Part shown: piece by piece, positions 1 through 8,210 of the stretch
How the letters are laid out: the number at the start of each line of letters is the position of its first letter
How positions within the stretch are numbered: position 1 is the first letter of the stretch
Assembly: GCF_002113375.1 (NCBI RefSeq)
Contig: NZ_NEHO01000019.1
Span: 1-64,000 of the forward strand
Direction of reading: 5' to 3'
Length of the DNA: 64,000 bases
DNA from: Pseudomonas sp. R37(2017)
GTDB lineage: Bacteria > Pseudomonadota > Gammaproteobacteria > Pseudomonadales > Pseudomonadaceae
Position numbers and translations under genes: made by a program
The notes under the pieces: model-generated
Told to the model about the DNA's origin: nothing
The model's database searches: none
What the model saw: the letters and a program-made list of their open reading frames with translations, nothing else

Positions 1-9
1 AAGCAGCCT

Positions 10-99
10 TCGCGAGCAGGCTCGCTCCCACAGTGGATCCGGGTCAGTCCCCAATATTTAACTCACAAGAGATCCCTGTGGGAGCGAGCCTGCTCGCGA
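10..99. repeat. REP inverted pair (GTGGGAGCGAGCCTGCTCGCGA family)
   Basis: Two oppositely oriented copies of the P. fluorescens REP palindrome, at 10-33 and 76-99, about 40 bases apart. As RNA they could fold into a large stem-loop. The copies lie upstream of the eat promoter and carry no gene. Confidence 0.9.
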
Positions 100-139
100 T
101 GGCGCCCTGAATGACTCAACACCCAAGTCCTGGCCGCTC

Positions 140-154
140 TGGCACGGGCCTTGC
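140..154 (+). promoter_or_regulatory. Sigma-54 (RpoN) promoter of eat
   Basis: The sequence TGGCACGGGCCTTGC matches the -24/-12 consensus TGGCACN5TTGC, with GG at 141-142 and GC at 153-154 separated by the required 10 bases. Transcription would begin near 166, giving a leader of about 70 bases to the eat start. In P. aeruginosa ethanolamine catabolism is known to require RpoN and the enhancer-binding protein EatR, which fits. No enhancer site was identified. Confidence 0.8.
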
Positions 155-234
155 GTACCCGTCATTCAGGATTTGCATCCAACCCGTCGTACCCGAAAGT
201 CCAAAAGATCGAACAAAAAAAATAGAGAGGACTT

Positions 235-1608
235 ATGACTACTTCTTCCACACAGCTCAAACCCACACTCGGCACCCTGCATTTATGGGGCATTGCCGTC
301 GGCCTGGTGATTTCCGGCGAGTACTTCGGCTGGAGTTATGGCTGGGGCACCGCAGGCACACTGGGTTTTCTCGTCACCGCGTTGTTGGTGGCGACGATGT
401 ATACCTGCTTCATCTTCAGCTTCACCGAACTGACCACTGCGATTCCCCACGCTGGCGGGCCGTTTGCCTACAGCCGCCGGGCCTTTGGCGAGAAAGGCGG
501 GCTGATCGCCGGCATCGCCACCCTGATCGAATTCGTCTTTGCGCCACCGGCCATCGCCATGGCCATCGGCGCCTACCTGAACGTGCAATACCCGGAACTC
601 GATCCGAAGATCGCCGCCGTTGGCGCCTATTTCGTCTTCATGGGCCTGAACATCCTCGGCGTCAGCATCGCCGCCACCTTCGAACTGGTGGTCACCGTGC
701 TGGCGGTCGCTGAACTCCTGGTGTTCATGGGCGTGGTCGCCCCGGGCTTCAGCTTCAGCAACTTCGTGCTCAATGGCTGGTCGGGCGCCAATGAATTCAC
801 GATGGGCTCGATTCCCGGCATTTTCGCCGCCATTCCCTTTGCGATCTGGTTCTTCCTCGCCATCGAAGGCGCAGCCATGGCCGCCGAAGAAGCCAAGGAC
901 CCGAAACGCACAATCCCCAAGGCCTACGTCAGCGGCATTCTGACCCTGGTGTTCCTGGCCATTGGCGTAATGGTGATGGCGGGCGGTGTCGGCGACTGGC
1001 GCCAGCTGTCGAACATCAACGATCCACTGCCCCAGGCGATGAAAGCAGTGGTCGGCCATAATTCGACCTGGATGCACATGCTGGTCTGGATCGGCCTGTT
1101 CGGTCTGGTGGCAAGTTTCCATGGGATCATTCTTGGCTATTCCCGGCAATTCTTCGCCCTGGCTCGCGCCGGTTACCTGCCCAAAGGCCTGGCCAAGCTC
1201 TCGCGCTTCCAGACGCCGCACCGGGCGATTCTGGCCGGCGGTGTGGTCGGCATTGCGGCCATCTACAGCGACGGACTGGTCAACCTGCAAGGCATGACCC
1301 TGACGGCAGCGATGATCACCATGTCGGTATTCGGTGCCATCGTGATGTACATCATCAGTATGCTGAGCCTGTTCAAGCTGCGTAAAACCGAACCGAACCT
1401 GGAACGCACCTTCCGCGCGCCGGGTTATCCGATCGTACCGGGGATCGCGCTCTTGCTGGCGGTGGTGTGCCTGGTGGCGATGGCGTGGTTCAACACCTTG
1501 ATCGGCCTGATATTCCTCGGCTTCATGATTGCCGGTTACCTGTACTTCCAGTTGACCGCTCGGCAGCGCTCCGAAGCACCGGCGGACGTTATGCTCGAAG
1601 GTATATGA
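235..1608 (+). CDS. eat: Ethanolamine permease (APC superfamily)
   Basis: This 457-residue inner-membrane protein probably imports ethanolamine by proton symport. It shows about twelve hydrophobic segments and an early glycine-rich first helix (AVGLVISGEYFGWSYGWG), typical of the ethanolamine permease branch of amino acid-polyamine-organocation transporters. The ATG at 235 follows AGAGAGGA at a normal distance. It lies directly before eutB and eutC, the same order as in P. aeruginosa, so its substrate is well supported by context. A sigma-54 promoter lies about 80 bases upstream. It is separated from eutB by a 190-base gap holding a REP pair, which could lower downstream expression. Confidence 0.92.
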   Translation: MTTSSTQLKPTLGTLHLWGIAVGLVISGEYFGWSYGWGTAGTLGFLVTALLVATMYTCFIFSFTELTTAIPHAGGPFAYSRRAFGEKGGLIAGIATLIEFVFAPPAIAMAIGAYLNVQYPELDPKIAAVGAYFVFMGLNILGVSIAATFELVVTVLAVAELLVFMGVVAPGFSFSNFVLNGWSGANEFTMGSIPGIFAAIPFAIWFFLAIEGAAMAAEEAKDPKRTIPKAYVSGILTLVFLAIGVMVMAGGVGDWRQLSNINDPLPQAMKAVVGHNSTWMHMLVWIGLFGLVASFHGIILGYSRQFFALARAGYLPKGLAKLSRFQTPHRAILAGGVVGIAAIYSDGLVNLQGMTLTAAMITMSVFGAIVMYIISMLSLFKLRKTEPNLERTFRAPGYPIVPGIALLLAVVCLVAMAWFNTLIGLIFLGFMIAGYLYFQLTARQRSEAPADVMLEGI

Positions 1609-1670
1609 ATTGCACCGGTGCCGGGCCCGCTGCCCGGCGCCTGCATCATTGAAGTGCATGCAATTCCCAT

Positions 1671-1760
1671 GTGGGAGCGGGCTTGCTCGCGAAGGCGTCG
1701 TGTCAGTCGACATCTGTTTTGAATGACGCACCGCATTCGCGAGCAAGCCCGCTCCCACAG
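1671..1760. repeat. REP inverted pair between eat and eutB
   Basis: Copies at 1671-1692 and 1736-1760 in opposite orientation (GTGGGAGCGGGCTTGCTCGCGA variant). The pair sits inside what should be one transcript, so the hairpin may stabilise the upstream eat message or attenuate eutBC. A smaller GC hairpin (GCCGGGCCCGCTGCCCGGC) lies just upstream near 1619-1638. Confidence 0.88.
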
Positions 1761-1799
1761 GAAGAGCAGATTGCAGTAATTATTGGAGGACACCGCCCC

Positions 1800-3194
1800 A
1801 TGGCCGCATTCGCCCATACCGTCGGCGCCCAGACTTACCGCTTCGACAGCCTCAAGGAAGTGATGGCCAAGGCCAGTCCGGCGCGCTCCGGGGATTTTCT
1901 GGCCGGCGTCGCCGCGCTCAACGATGGCGAGCGGGTAGCCGCACAGATGGCTTTGGCCGACACGCCGCTAAGCCACTTCCTGCAGGAAGCTCTGATCCCC
2001 TACGAGTCCGATGAAGTCACCCGACTGATCATCGACACGCACGACAAACAGGCCTTCGCCATCGTCAGCCACCTCACCGTCGGCGGCTTTCGCGACTGGC
2101 TGCTCAGTGATGCCGCCGACGAACAATCCCTGCGCGCCCTGGCCCCCGGCCTCACCCCGGAAATGGCTGCCGCCGTCTCGAAGATCATGCGCGTGCAGGA
2201 TCTGGTGCTGGTGGCGCAAAAAATCCGCGTGGTCACGCGGTTTCGCGGCACCCTGGGCCTGCGCGGGCGCTTGTCCACACGCCTGCAACCGAACCACCCC
2301 ACCGACGAACCGGCCGGCATCGCCGCGAGCATTCTCGACGGCCTGCTGCACGGCAATGGCGATGCAATGATCGGAATCAACCCGGCCACCGACAGCATCG
2401 CCTCGATTTGCGCGATGCTGGAGATGCTCGATGCGATCATCCAGCGCTACGAAATCCCGACCCAGGCTTGTGTGCTGACCCATGTCACCACATCGATCGA
2501 AGCGATCAATCGCGGCGTTCCGCTGGATCTGGTGTTCCAGTCGATCGCCGGCACCGAAGCGGCCAACGCCAGTTTCGGCATCAACCTGAACGTATTGAAG
2601 GAAGGCCATGACGCCGGTTTGAGCCTGAATCGCGGCACGCTGGGTCAGAACCTGATGTATTTCGAAACCGGCCAGGGCAGTGCCCTGTCGGCCAACGCTC
2701 ACCATGGCGTCGATCAACAAACCTGCGAAACCCGCGCCTACGCCGTCGCGCGTCACTTCAACCCGTTTCTGGTCAACACCGTTGTCGGCTTCATCGGCCC
2801 GGAATACCTGTACAACGGCAAACAGATCATCCGCGCCGGCCTGGAGGACCACTTCTGCGGCAAGTTGCTCGGCGTGCCCATGGGCTGCGACATCTGCTAC
2901 ACCAACCATGCCGAAGCCGACCAGGACGATATGGACACCCTGCTGACCCTGCTGGGCGTCGCAGGGATCAACTTCATCATGGGCATCCCCGGTTCCGACG
3001 ACATCATGCTCAATTACCAGACCACCTCGTTCCACGATGCGCTCTACACCAGGCAGACCCTGGGGTTGAAGCCCGCACCGGAGTTCGAGCAGTGGCTGGC
3101 GAAAATGGGCATCTTCACCCAGGCGGACGGCCGGGTTCTGTTTGGCAGCAACCTGCCGCCGGCCTTCCGCCAGGCGCTGGCGCAATTGGGATGA
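1800..3194 (+). CDS. eutB: Ethanolamine ammonia-lyase large subunit
   Basis: The large (alpha) subunit of the adenosylcobalamin-dependent lyase that splits ethanolamine into acetaldehyde and ammonia. At 464 residues it has the usual family length. The ATG at 1800 is preceded by TTGGAGGA, an excellent ribosome site; an upstream in-frame start at 1671 would lie inside the REP element and is rejected. Conserved family stretches are visible, for example RFRGTLGLRGRLSTRLQPNH, FETGQGSALSANAHHG and GLEDHFCGKLLGVPMGCDIC. Its stop overlaps the eutC start as ATGA, so the two subunits are translationally coupled. There are no microcompartment shell genes, so this is the short, cytosolic pseudomonad pathway. 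Confidence 0.96.
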   Translation: MAAFAHTVGAQTYRFDSLKEVMAKASPARSGDFLAGVAALNDGERVAAQMALADTPLSHFLQEALIPYESDEVTRLIIDTHDKQAFAIVSHLTVGGFRDWLLSDAADEQSLRALAPGLTPEMAAAVSKIMRVQDLVLVAQKIRVVTRFRGTLGLRGRLSTRLQPNHPTDEPAGIAASILDGLLHGNGDAMIGINPATDSIASICAMLEMLDAIIQRYEIPTQACVLTHVTTSIEAINRGVPLDLVFQSIAGTEAANASFGINLNVLKEGHDAGLSLNRGTLGQNLMYFETGQGSALSANAHHGVDQQTCETRAYAVARHFNPFLVNTVVGFIGPEYLYNGKQIIRAGLEDHFCGKLLGVPMGCDICYTNHAEADQDDMDTLLTLLGVAGINFIMGIPGSDDIMLNYQTTSFHDALYTRQTLGLKPAPEFEQWLAKMGIFTQADGRVLFGSNLPPAFRQALAQLG

Positions 3195-4027
3195 GTAATG
3201 ACATGGATAAACTACCCTTCGACCCCCACAACCCATGGCAGGAACTGCGACGCCTGACACCGGCGCGGATAGCCCTGGGCCGAACCGGCACCAGCATTCC
3301 CACCCGCGCACAACTGGACTTCCAATACGCCCACGCCCAGGCGCGGGATGCGGTGCACTTGCCGTTCGATCACGCGGCACTCAACGCACAACTGGCCGAA
3401 CGCGGACGCGAAAGCCTTTTGCTGCACAGCGCAGCGATCGACCGCAACAGTTACCTGCAGCGCCCGGACCTGGGACGAAAGCTCAATGACGCGTCGGCAA
3501 AGACCCTGCGCGAATACGCTTCGGCGCATCCTGGCGGGGTCGATTTGGTAATAGTGATCGCCGACGGACTGTCGGCACTGGCCGTTCATCGCCATACCTT
3601 GCCCTTTCTGGCACGCCTCGAAGAACAGATTGCAGCCGAAGGCTGGACTGTAGCGCCGGTGATTCTGGTGGAGCAGGGGCGCGTGGCGGTGGCGGACGAA
3701 ATCGGTGAGTTGCTGGGTGCGAAAATGACGGTAATCCTCATCGGCGAACGCCCTGGACTCAGCTCCCCGGACAGCCTGGGATTATATTTCACCTACAATC
3801 CCAAGATCGGCCTTACCGATGCCTACCGTAATTGCATCTCCAACGTACGGCTCGAAGGCCTGAGTTACGGCATGGCGGCACACCGTTTGCTGTACTTGAT
3901 GCGCGAAGCCTGTCGGCGGCAGTTGTCAGGGGTCAATCTGAAGGATGAAGCGCAGGTCCAGACGCTGGAAGCGGACGCGGGAACCGACATGAAAGGCAAT
4001 TTCCTGCTTGGCCCGGCGAGTACCTGA
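3191..4027 (+). CDS. eutC: Ethanolamine ammonia-lyase small subunit
   Basis: The small (beta) subunit, 278 residues, which completes the B12-binding interface of the lyase with EutB. I chose the ATG at 3191 because it overlaps the eutB stop (ATGA); a second in-frame ATG at 3203 is possible. Family features include LTPARIALGRTGTSIPT near the N-terminus, the DLVIVIADGLSALAVH stretch and ERPGLSSPDSLGLYFTYNPK in the second half. The tail after about residue 255 is less conserved. It is the last gene of the ethanolamine cluster; no clear terminator is visible in the 114 bases before the next gene. Confidence 0.95.
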   Translation: MSNDMDKLPFDPHNPWQELRRLTPARIALGRTGTSIPTRAQLDFQYAHAQARDAVHLPFDHAALNAQLAERGRESLLLHSAAIDRNSYLQRPDLGRKLNDASAKTLREYASAHPGGVDLVIVIADGLSALAVHRHTLPFLARLEEQIAAEGWTVAPVILVEQGRVAVADEIGELLGAKMTVILIGERPGLSSPDSLGLYFTYNPKIGLTDAYRNCISNVRLEGLSYGMAAHRLLYLMREACRRQLSGVNLKDEAQVQTLEADAGTDMKGNFLLGPAST

Positions 4028-4141
4028 ACCGCCTCCGCATTGCACATTCGTACCAGTTTCAGGCAGGATCGTTGCGCGGCCGCCAAGGGTTTCCCATCGC
4101 CGTCAGAGACGTAAGACAGCCACTTGAAGACGAGACCTACC

Positions 4142-4603
4142 ATGCGGATTATTCAAGCGACCCTCGAACACCTGGACCTGCTGGCCCCTTTGTTCGTCAA
4201 GTATCGTGAGTTTTATGGTTCCCTGCCGTATCCGGACTCGTCGCGGGCGTTCCTCGAAAAACGCCTGCGTCGCAAGGAGTCAGTGATCTACCTGGCGCTG
4301 TCCGATGACGACAGCAACAAACTGATGGGATTCTGCCAGCTGTACCCCAGCTTCTCCTCGCTTTCGCTCAAACGTGTGTGGATCCTCAACGATATTTATG
4401 TCGCCGAGGACGCCCGCCGCCAGTTGGTGGCCGACCACCTGATCCGTACCGCGAAAAAAATGGCCAAGGAAACCAATGCCGTACGCATGCGTGTTTCCAC
4501 CAGCAGCAACAATGAAATCGCGCAGAAAACCTACGAGTCCATCGGTTTCAAGGTAGACACCGAATTCAAGAACTATGTAATGCCGATCAGCGACGAACTC
4601 TGA
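4142..4603 (+). CDS. GNAT family N-acetyltransferase
   Basis: A 153-residue protein with the fold of Gcn5-related acetyltransferases: an N-terminal MRIIQATLEHLDLL strand-helix, a central beta region ending WILNDIYVAEDARRQLVADHLI (the acetyl-CoA pyrophosphate loop), and a C-terminal NEIAQKTYESIGFK helix typical of the family. The loop lacks the classical glycine (RRQLVA rather than RxxGxG/A), so binding geometry may differ. The substrate is unknown. The ATG at 4142 replaces a longer TTG-initiated frame. A gene of the same type follows eutC in P. aeruginosa, so linkage to the eut cluster is conserved, but a role there is not shown. Confidence 0.85.
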   Translation: MRIIQATLEHLDLLAPLFVKYREFYGSLPYPDSSRAFLEKRLRRKESVIYLALSDDDSNKLMGFCQLYPSFSSLSLKRVWILNDIYVAEDARRQLVADHLIRTAKKMAKETNAVRMRVSTSSNNEIAQKTYESIGFKVDTEFKNYVMPISDEL

Positions 4604-4616
4604 ATCAGCTGCGCCC

Positions 4617-4651
4617 TGCTCGCGATGGCATCGCGAGCAGGCTCGTTCCCG
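4617..4651. repeat. Single degenerate REP element
   Basis: A compact palindrome CTGCTCGCGATGGCATCGCGAGCAG followed by GCTCGTTCCC, related to the REP family. It may act as a 3' stem-loop for the acetyltransferase message. The rest of the 234-base gap up to the DedA gene holds that gene's promoter and leader. Confidence 0.7.
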
Positions 4652-4728
4652 CCTGTTCGTTATCAAACATCAGCCCAGCCATGACATTCCCCGCTACAAT
4701 CTCGACGCGATTTTCACCATTCGCCTCG

Positions 4729-4734
4729 TATAAT
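4729..4734 (+). promoter_or_regulatory. Probable -10 box for the DedA gene, with structured leader
   Basis: A perfect TATAAT at 4729-4734 with only a weak -35 region. Downstream, the leader holds an inverted repeat (GTAAG...CTAC, then GTAG...CTTAC, about 4752-4782) and a second stem GACCCG/CGGGTC at 4801-4818, just before the start codon at 4838. These could form leader hairpins; function is inferred only. Confidence 0.45.
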
Positions 4735-4837
4735 CCCGATATTCCCGGCTTGTAAGAAAAACTACCTCTATTTGTAGTCTTACGCGAAGTCATCCGCACA
4801 GACCCGCTGAGTCGGGTCATTACCACAGGTGCTATCC

Positions 4838-5494
4838 ATGGATTTCAACCCGATCGACATTGTCCTGCATCTCGACGTCTACCTCGACATGCTTGTAGCC
4901 AACTACGGGGCATGGATCTACGCCATTCTGTTCATGGTCATCTTTTGCGAAACCGGTCTGGTGGTCACGCCCTTCCTGCCGGGCGACTCCCTGCTGTTCA
5001 TCGCCGGCGCCGTGGCGGCCGGTGGCGGCATGGACCCGGTACTGCTCGGCGGCCTGCTGATGCTGGCGGCAATTCTGGGCGACAGTACCAACTACATCAT
5101 CGGACGAACGGCGGGTGAAAAATTGTTCAGCAACCCGAACTCGAAGATCTTCCGCCGCGACTACCTGCAACAAACCCACGATTTCTATGACAGACACGGT
5201 GGCAAAACCGTGACCCTGGCGCGCTTCCTGCCCATCATCCGTACCTTCGCACCCTTTGTCGCCGGTGTGGGGAAAATGCCCTATCCACGCTTCTTTGCCT
5301 TCAGTGTGCTGGGCACCATCCTGTGGGTCGGTGGCCTGGTGACGCTCGGTTACTTCTTCGGCAATGTGCCGTTCATCAAGAAAAACCTGTCGCTGCTGAT
5401 TGTGGGCATCATCCTGCTCTCGCTGGTGCCGATGATCATTGGCATGGTGCGTAGCCGCCTTGCGGGTTCGAGCTCAAAAGCCGAATCGCGCTGA
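4838..5494 (+). CDS. DedA family inner-membrane protein
   Basis: A 218-residue polytopic membrane protein of the DedA/VTT superfamily, members of which flip undecaprenyl phosphate or phospholipids and affect envelope homeostasis. Family signatures are present: FCETGLVVTPFLPGDSLLF in the first re-entrant region and RFLPIIRTFAPFVAGVGKM in the second, whose arginines and prolines are functionally important. About five hydrophobic segments follow. The ATG at 4838 is preferred over an in-frame GTG at 4829. It is followed after 4 bases by mtfA, so the two are probably cotranscribed. The exact transported lipid cannot be told from sequence. Confidence 0.9.
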   Translation: MDFNPIDIVLHLDVYLDMLVANYGAWIYAILFMVIFCETGLVVTPFLPGDSLLFIAGAVAAGGGMDPVLLGGLLMLAAILGDSTNYIIGRTAGEKLFSNPNSKIFRRDYLQQTHDFYDRHGGKTVTLARFLPIIRTFAPFVAGVGKMPYPRFFAFSVLGTILWVGGLVTLGYFFGNVPFIKKNLSLLIVGIILLSLVPMIIGMVRSRLAGSSSKAESR

Positions 5495-5498
5495 CACG

Positions 5499-6311
5499 AT
5501 GTGGTCTCTAAGTGCCTGGCGTCGCCGACGCATCCTGGCCAGGCACCCGATTGCCGATGACATGTGGCAACGGGTGCGCCATCAACTGAGCTTTCTCGAC
5601 GGCATCAGTGCCGCCGAAGACCAGTGGCTACGCGAAGCCTGCGTGCTGTTCCTCGACGACAAGCACCTGACTGCCCTGCCCGGCGTCGAACTGCATCAGG
5701 AGCAACGCCTGCTGCTCGCCGCCCAGGCGCAACTGCCGCTGCTGCACCTCGGCGACCTGAACTGGTATCAGGGCTTCCACGAAATCATTCTCTACCCTGA
5801 CGACTTCCTCAGCCCTCAGCGCCATCGCGATGCCAGCGGCGTCGAGCACGAATGGGACGGCGAGCACAGCGGTGAAGCCTGGCAGCAAGGCCCGATCATC
5901 CTCGCATGGCCAGGCGTGATGGCCAGTGGCGGCTGGGAAGGCTACAACCTGGTGATCCACGAACTGGCGCACAAACTCGACATGCTCAATGGCGTCGCCA
6001 ATGGCCTGCCGCCATTGCACCCCGACATGCGCGTCAGCGACTGGGCCAGCGTCATGCAAGAGGCCTACGACGACCTCGACCGGCAACTCGAGCGCAACCC
6101 CGATGCCGAAACGGCCATCGATCCGTATGCCGCCGAAAACCCTGCCGAGTTCTTCGCGGTCACCAGCGAATACTTCTTCAGCGCCCCGGATTTGCTGCAC
6201 GAGACTTATCCACAGGTGTATCAGCAGTTGAAGTTGTTCTATCGCCAGGACCCGCTGGCGAGGTTGAAGCAACTTCAGGCGCATGACCCGGTCTATCAGG
6301 CACACCAGTGA
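5499..6311 (+). CDS. mtfA: Zinc peptidase MtfA (M90 family)
   Basis: A 270-residue cytosolic metallopeptidase of the MtfA family, which in E. coli binds the repressor Mlc and so tunes glucose uptake. The zinc motif HELAH (in the stretch NLVIHELAHKLDMLNG) is intact around residue 152, with the further conserved ENPAEFFAVTSEYFF segment supplying another ligand. Pseudomonads lack the enteric glucose PTS, so the target here is probably different. The ATG at 5499 starts 4 bases after the DedA stop; the in-frame start further upstream lies inside dedA. Length agrees with E. coli MtfA (265 residues). Confidence 0.9.
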   Translation: MWSLSAWRRRRILARHPIADDMWQRVRHQLSFLDGISAAEDQWLREACVLFLDDKHLTALPGVELHQEQRLLLAAQAQLPLLHLGDLNWYQGFHEIILYPDDFLSPQRHRDASGVEHEWDGEHSGEAWQQGPIILAWPGVMASGGWEGYNLVIHELAHKLDMLNGVANGLPPLHPDMRVSDWASVMQEAYDDLDRQLERNPDAETAIDPYAAENPAEFFAVTSEYFFSAPDLLHETYPQVYQQLKLFYRQDPLARLKQLQAHDPVYQAHQ

Positions 6312-6352
6312 ACACCATACGACTTCTGGTACATGGCGCCGACCCAGGAATA

Positions 6353-6362
6353 TGCCTATAAT
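6353..6362 (+). promoter_or_regulatory. Probable ppa promoter -10 region
   Basis: TATAAT at 6357-6362 preceded by TGCC, resembling an extended -10 element; no good -35 is visible. It lies 40 bases before the ppa start. Confidence 0.5.
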
Positions 6363-6401
6363 CGCCGCCACTTTTTGGTCAACTAACGGGGGCAACGCCC
6401 A

Positions 6402-6929
6402 ATGAGCTACAGCAAGATTCCGGCTGGCAAAGACCTGCCGAACGACATCTACGTCGCGATCGAGATTCCGGCCAACCACGCGCCGATCAAATACGAAATC
6501 GACAAAGACAGCGATTGCCTGTTCGTTGACCGTTTCATGGCCACCCCTATGTTCTACCCGGCCAACTACGGTTACATCCCGAACACCCTGGCTGACGACG
6601 GTGATCCCCTCGACGTGCTGGTCGTGACCCCTTACCCGGTTGCTCCAGGCTCGGTAATCCGCGCCCGTCCGGTCGGCATCCTGAACATGACCGACGACGG
6701 CGGTGGCGATGCCAAAGTCATCGCAGTCCCACACGACAAGCTGTCCCAGCTGTACGTCGACGTGAAGGAATACACCGACCTGCCAGCACTGCTGATCCAG
6801 CAGATCGAGCACTTCTTCGCGAACTACAAAGATCTCGAAAAAGGCAAATGGGTGAAGATCGAAGGTTGGGACGGTGCAGACGCCGCTCGCGCCGCGATCA
6901 CCAAGTCGGTTGCAGCCTATAAAGGCTAA
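6402..6929 (+). CDS. ppa: Inorganic pyrophosphatase
   Basis: A 175-residue family I soluble pyrophosphatase that hydrolyses PPi to phosphate in the cytosol, pulling nucleic-acid and lipid biosynthesis forward. The active-site signature DDGDPLDVLV carries the metal-binding aspartates, and the N-terminal EIPANHAPIKYEIDKDS and RFMATPMFYPANYGYIPNT stretches are characteristic. Length matches E. coli Ppa. It has its own -10 region and a strong terminator just downstream, so it is a single-gene transcript. Confidence 0.97.
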   Translation: MSYSKIPAGKDLPNDIYVAIEIPANHAPIKYEIDKDSDCLFVDRFMATPMFYPANYGYIPNTLADDGDPLDVLVVTPYPVAPGSVIRARPVGILNMTDDGGGDAKVIAVPHDKLSQLYVDVKEYTDLPALLIQQIEHFFANYKDLEKGKWVKIEGWDGADAARAAITKSVAAYKG

Positions 6930-6963
6930 GAACAGCCGCGAGCTTCAAGCGACAGGCTTCAAG

Positions 6964-6991
6964 AAAAACCCCGGTCGATCCGGGGTTTTTT
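6964..6991 (+). terminator. Rho-independent terminator of ppa
   Basis: Perfect stem AAAAACCCCGG / CCGGGGTTTTTT with a TCGAT loop and a six-T tail, 35 bases after the ppa stop. Confidence 0.92.
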
Positions 6992-7090
6992 GTGGGCGTT
7001 TGATCAGCACGCCAAACATCCCGTTTAAACAAGCCTTTCAATGGTTTTTGCCTGTTTAAAATTCCTCAAGAACGTCTTACATCCGGTCGT

Positions 7091-7128
7091 AAATTTCCCG
7101 CGAAATTTGAACGAAGCGTTTATTCAAA
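7091..7128. promoter_or_regulatory. Candidate operators of the S24-type repressor
   Basis: Two overlapping palindromes lie just before the repressor gene: AAATTTC-CCGC-GAAATTT at 7091-7108 and TTTGAA...TTCAAA at 7106-7128. The second covers a possible -35 box (TTCAAA, 7123-7128) placed 17 bases before TAGACT at 7146-7151. Autoregulation by the downstream protein is inferred. Confidence 0.45.
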
Positions 7129-7158
7129 CCCTTACCAGCCGCCAGTAGACTCGCGTTC

Positions 7159-7905
7159 ATGAAAAAGAACACTAGCGGCCCACGCTTCAAGGCGCTCCTC
7201 GAAGCAGCGAACATCACCACCACCGGTTTTGCCGACTTTCTGGATACGGCTCCGCAAAATGTACATAACTGGTACACCCGCGGCGTGCCCGCCCATTGCA
7301 TGGAAGAAGTCGCCAGAAAACTCTCCGTCAACAGCGACTGGCTGAAAACCGGCGAAGGCTCGAAAGACGCCCAACACCTGCGCCTGCTCGACGAGTCCGG
7401 CAACACCTTCGATGCCCAGACCATCCGTGGTGTCTACACGGTCATCGAGCCTGTCGACGTCGAACTGCCTTTGTACAAAGAAGCGGTCACCGCTCCGGGC
7501 TCAAACAAAACCCACGTCATAGAAGACTCGGAACAAACCATCCGCCTGCCCCGCAGTCACCTCGACTCCCTGGAAATCAACCACGCCGACGCCATCTGTG
7601 CCGTCATGAGCGGCAACAGCATGGGAGAGAAAATCGAAGACGGTTCGACCCTGGCGATTGACCGTGGCCTGACCCAGATTATCGATGGCGAAATCTATGC
7701 CATCGAACATGACGGCATGCTGCGCATCAAATACCTGCACCGACTACCGGGCAACGCCCTGCGACTGCGCAGCCACAACCGCGCCGAGTACCCGGATGAA
7801 ATCTTCAGGGCCGCCGAAATCGAAGAGCAGAACATCAGAGTGCTGGGCTGGGTGTTCTGGTGGTCGACACTGAACAAACGGCGGCCGGTGGTGCCGTTTC
7901 TTTAA
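7159..7905 (+). CDS. LexA/CI-like repressor (HTH + S24 peptidase domain)
   Basis: A 248-residue regulator with an N-terminal XRE-type helix-turn-helix (about residues 5-65, with FADFLDTAPQNVHNWYTRG as recognition region) and a C-terminal S24 serine-lysine peptidase domain (about 100-240). The catalytic Ser154 in SGNSMG and Lys191 in LRIKYL are present. The usual Ala-Gly scissile bond is not seen; the matching place reads TAPG, so self-cleavage may be impaired or use another bond. No Shine-Dalgarno sequence precedes the ATG and a possible -10 ends 7 bases upstream, suggesting a leaderless message as for phage CI. No phage genes are nearby, so this is a solitary repressor with unknown targets. 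Confidence 0.85.
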   Translation: MKKNTSGPRFKALLEAANITTTGFADFLDTAPQNVHNWYTRGVPAHCMEEVARKLSVNSDWLKTGEGSKDAQHLRLLDESGNTFDAQTIRGVYTVIEPVDVELPLYKEAVTAPGSNKTHVIEDSEQTIRLPRSHLDSLEINHADAICAVMSGNSMGEKIEDGSTLAIDRGLTQIIDGEIYAIEHDGMLRIKYLHRLPGNALRLRSHNRAEYPDEIFRAAEIEEQNIRVLGWVFWWSTLNKRRPVVPFL

Positions 7906-8148
7906 GCTTCCAGCCCCCGCCGGCCCCCCACCCGAATGACCGAACGGCTCTATCCGGCACTTCCCGCTGGGAATTTGCACCAAACCTGCGTATGCTGCGC
8001 CCCACATTTGCGCATCGACCCGCCTTTCGGCTCAGATGCACTGGCCTGGCAGATGACTTTCTCCCCAGGTCCCACAGCCGGACGCAAGATCCGGATGTAC
8101 GTTTTGAAGGCTGGCGCGGTTTACCAAAAATGATCCAAGCCAGTCCCC
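7906..8148. other. Intergenic stretch without a convincing gene
   Basis: About 240 bases between the S24 regulator and a strong terminator at 8152. Two overlapping plus-strand frames of about 60-105 residues cross it, but neither has a good ribosome site or recognisable protein character, and one runs through the terminator stem. It could be a long 3' untranslated region or a small RNA gene ending at that terminator; no clear promoter was found. Confidence 0.4.
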
Positions 8149-8151
8149 GAG

Positions 8152-8175
8152 AAGCCGGCCACAAGCCGGCTTTTT
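8152..8175 (+). terminator. Rho-independent terminator
   Basis: Stem AAGCCGGC / GCCGGCTT with loop CACAA and a T tract. It ends plus-strand transcription from the S24 regulator or from an unannotated small transcript. Confidence 0.88.
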
Positions 8176-8210
8176 AATGCCTGAAAGAAAGCGAACTGCC
8201 CCGTACTTGA

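Noticed and set aside
1..99. CRISPR-like repeat array
   Set aside because: The repeats are inverted REP pairs, not direct repeats with regular unique spacers.
283..1758. 491-codon minus-strand open frame
   Set aside because: Antisense of eat and the REP pair; no ribosome site or recognisable domain.
7936..8133. 65-codon small gene after the S24 regulator
   Set aside because: No ribosome site, proline/arginine-rich shadow-type composition and no conserved pattern that I can recognise; kept only as a possible RNA region.
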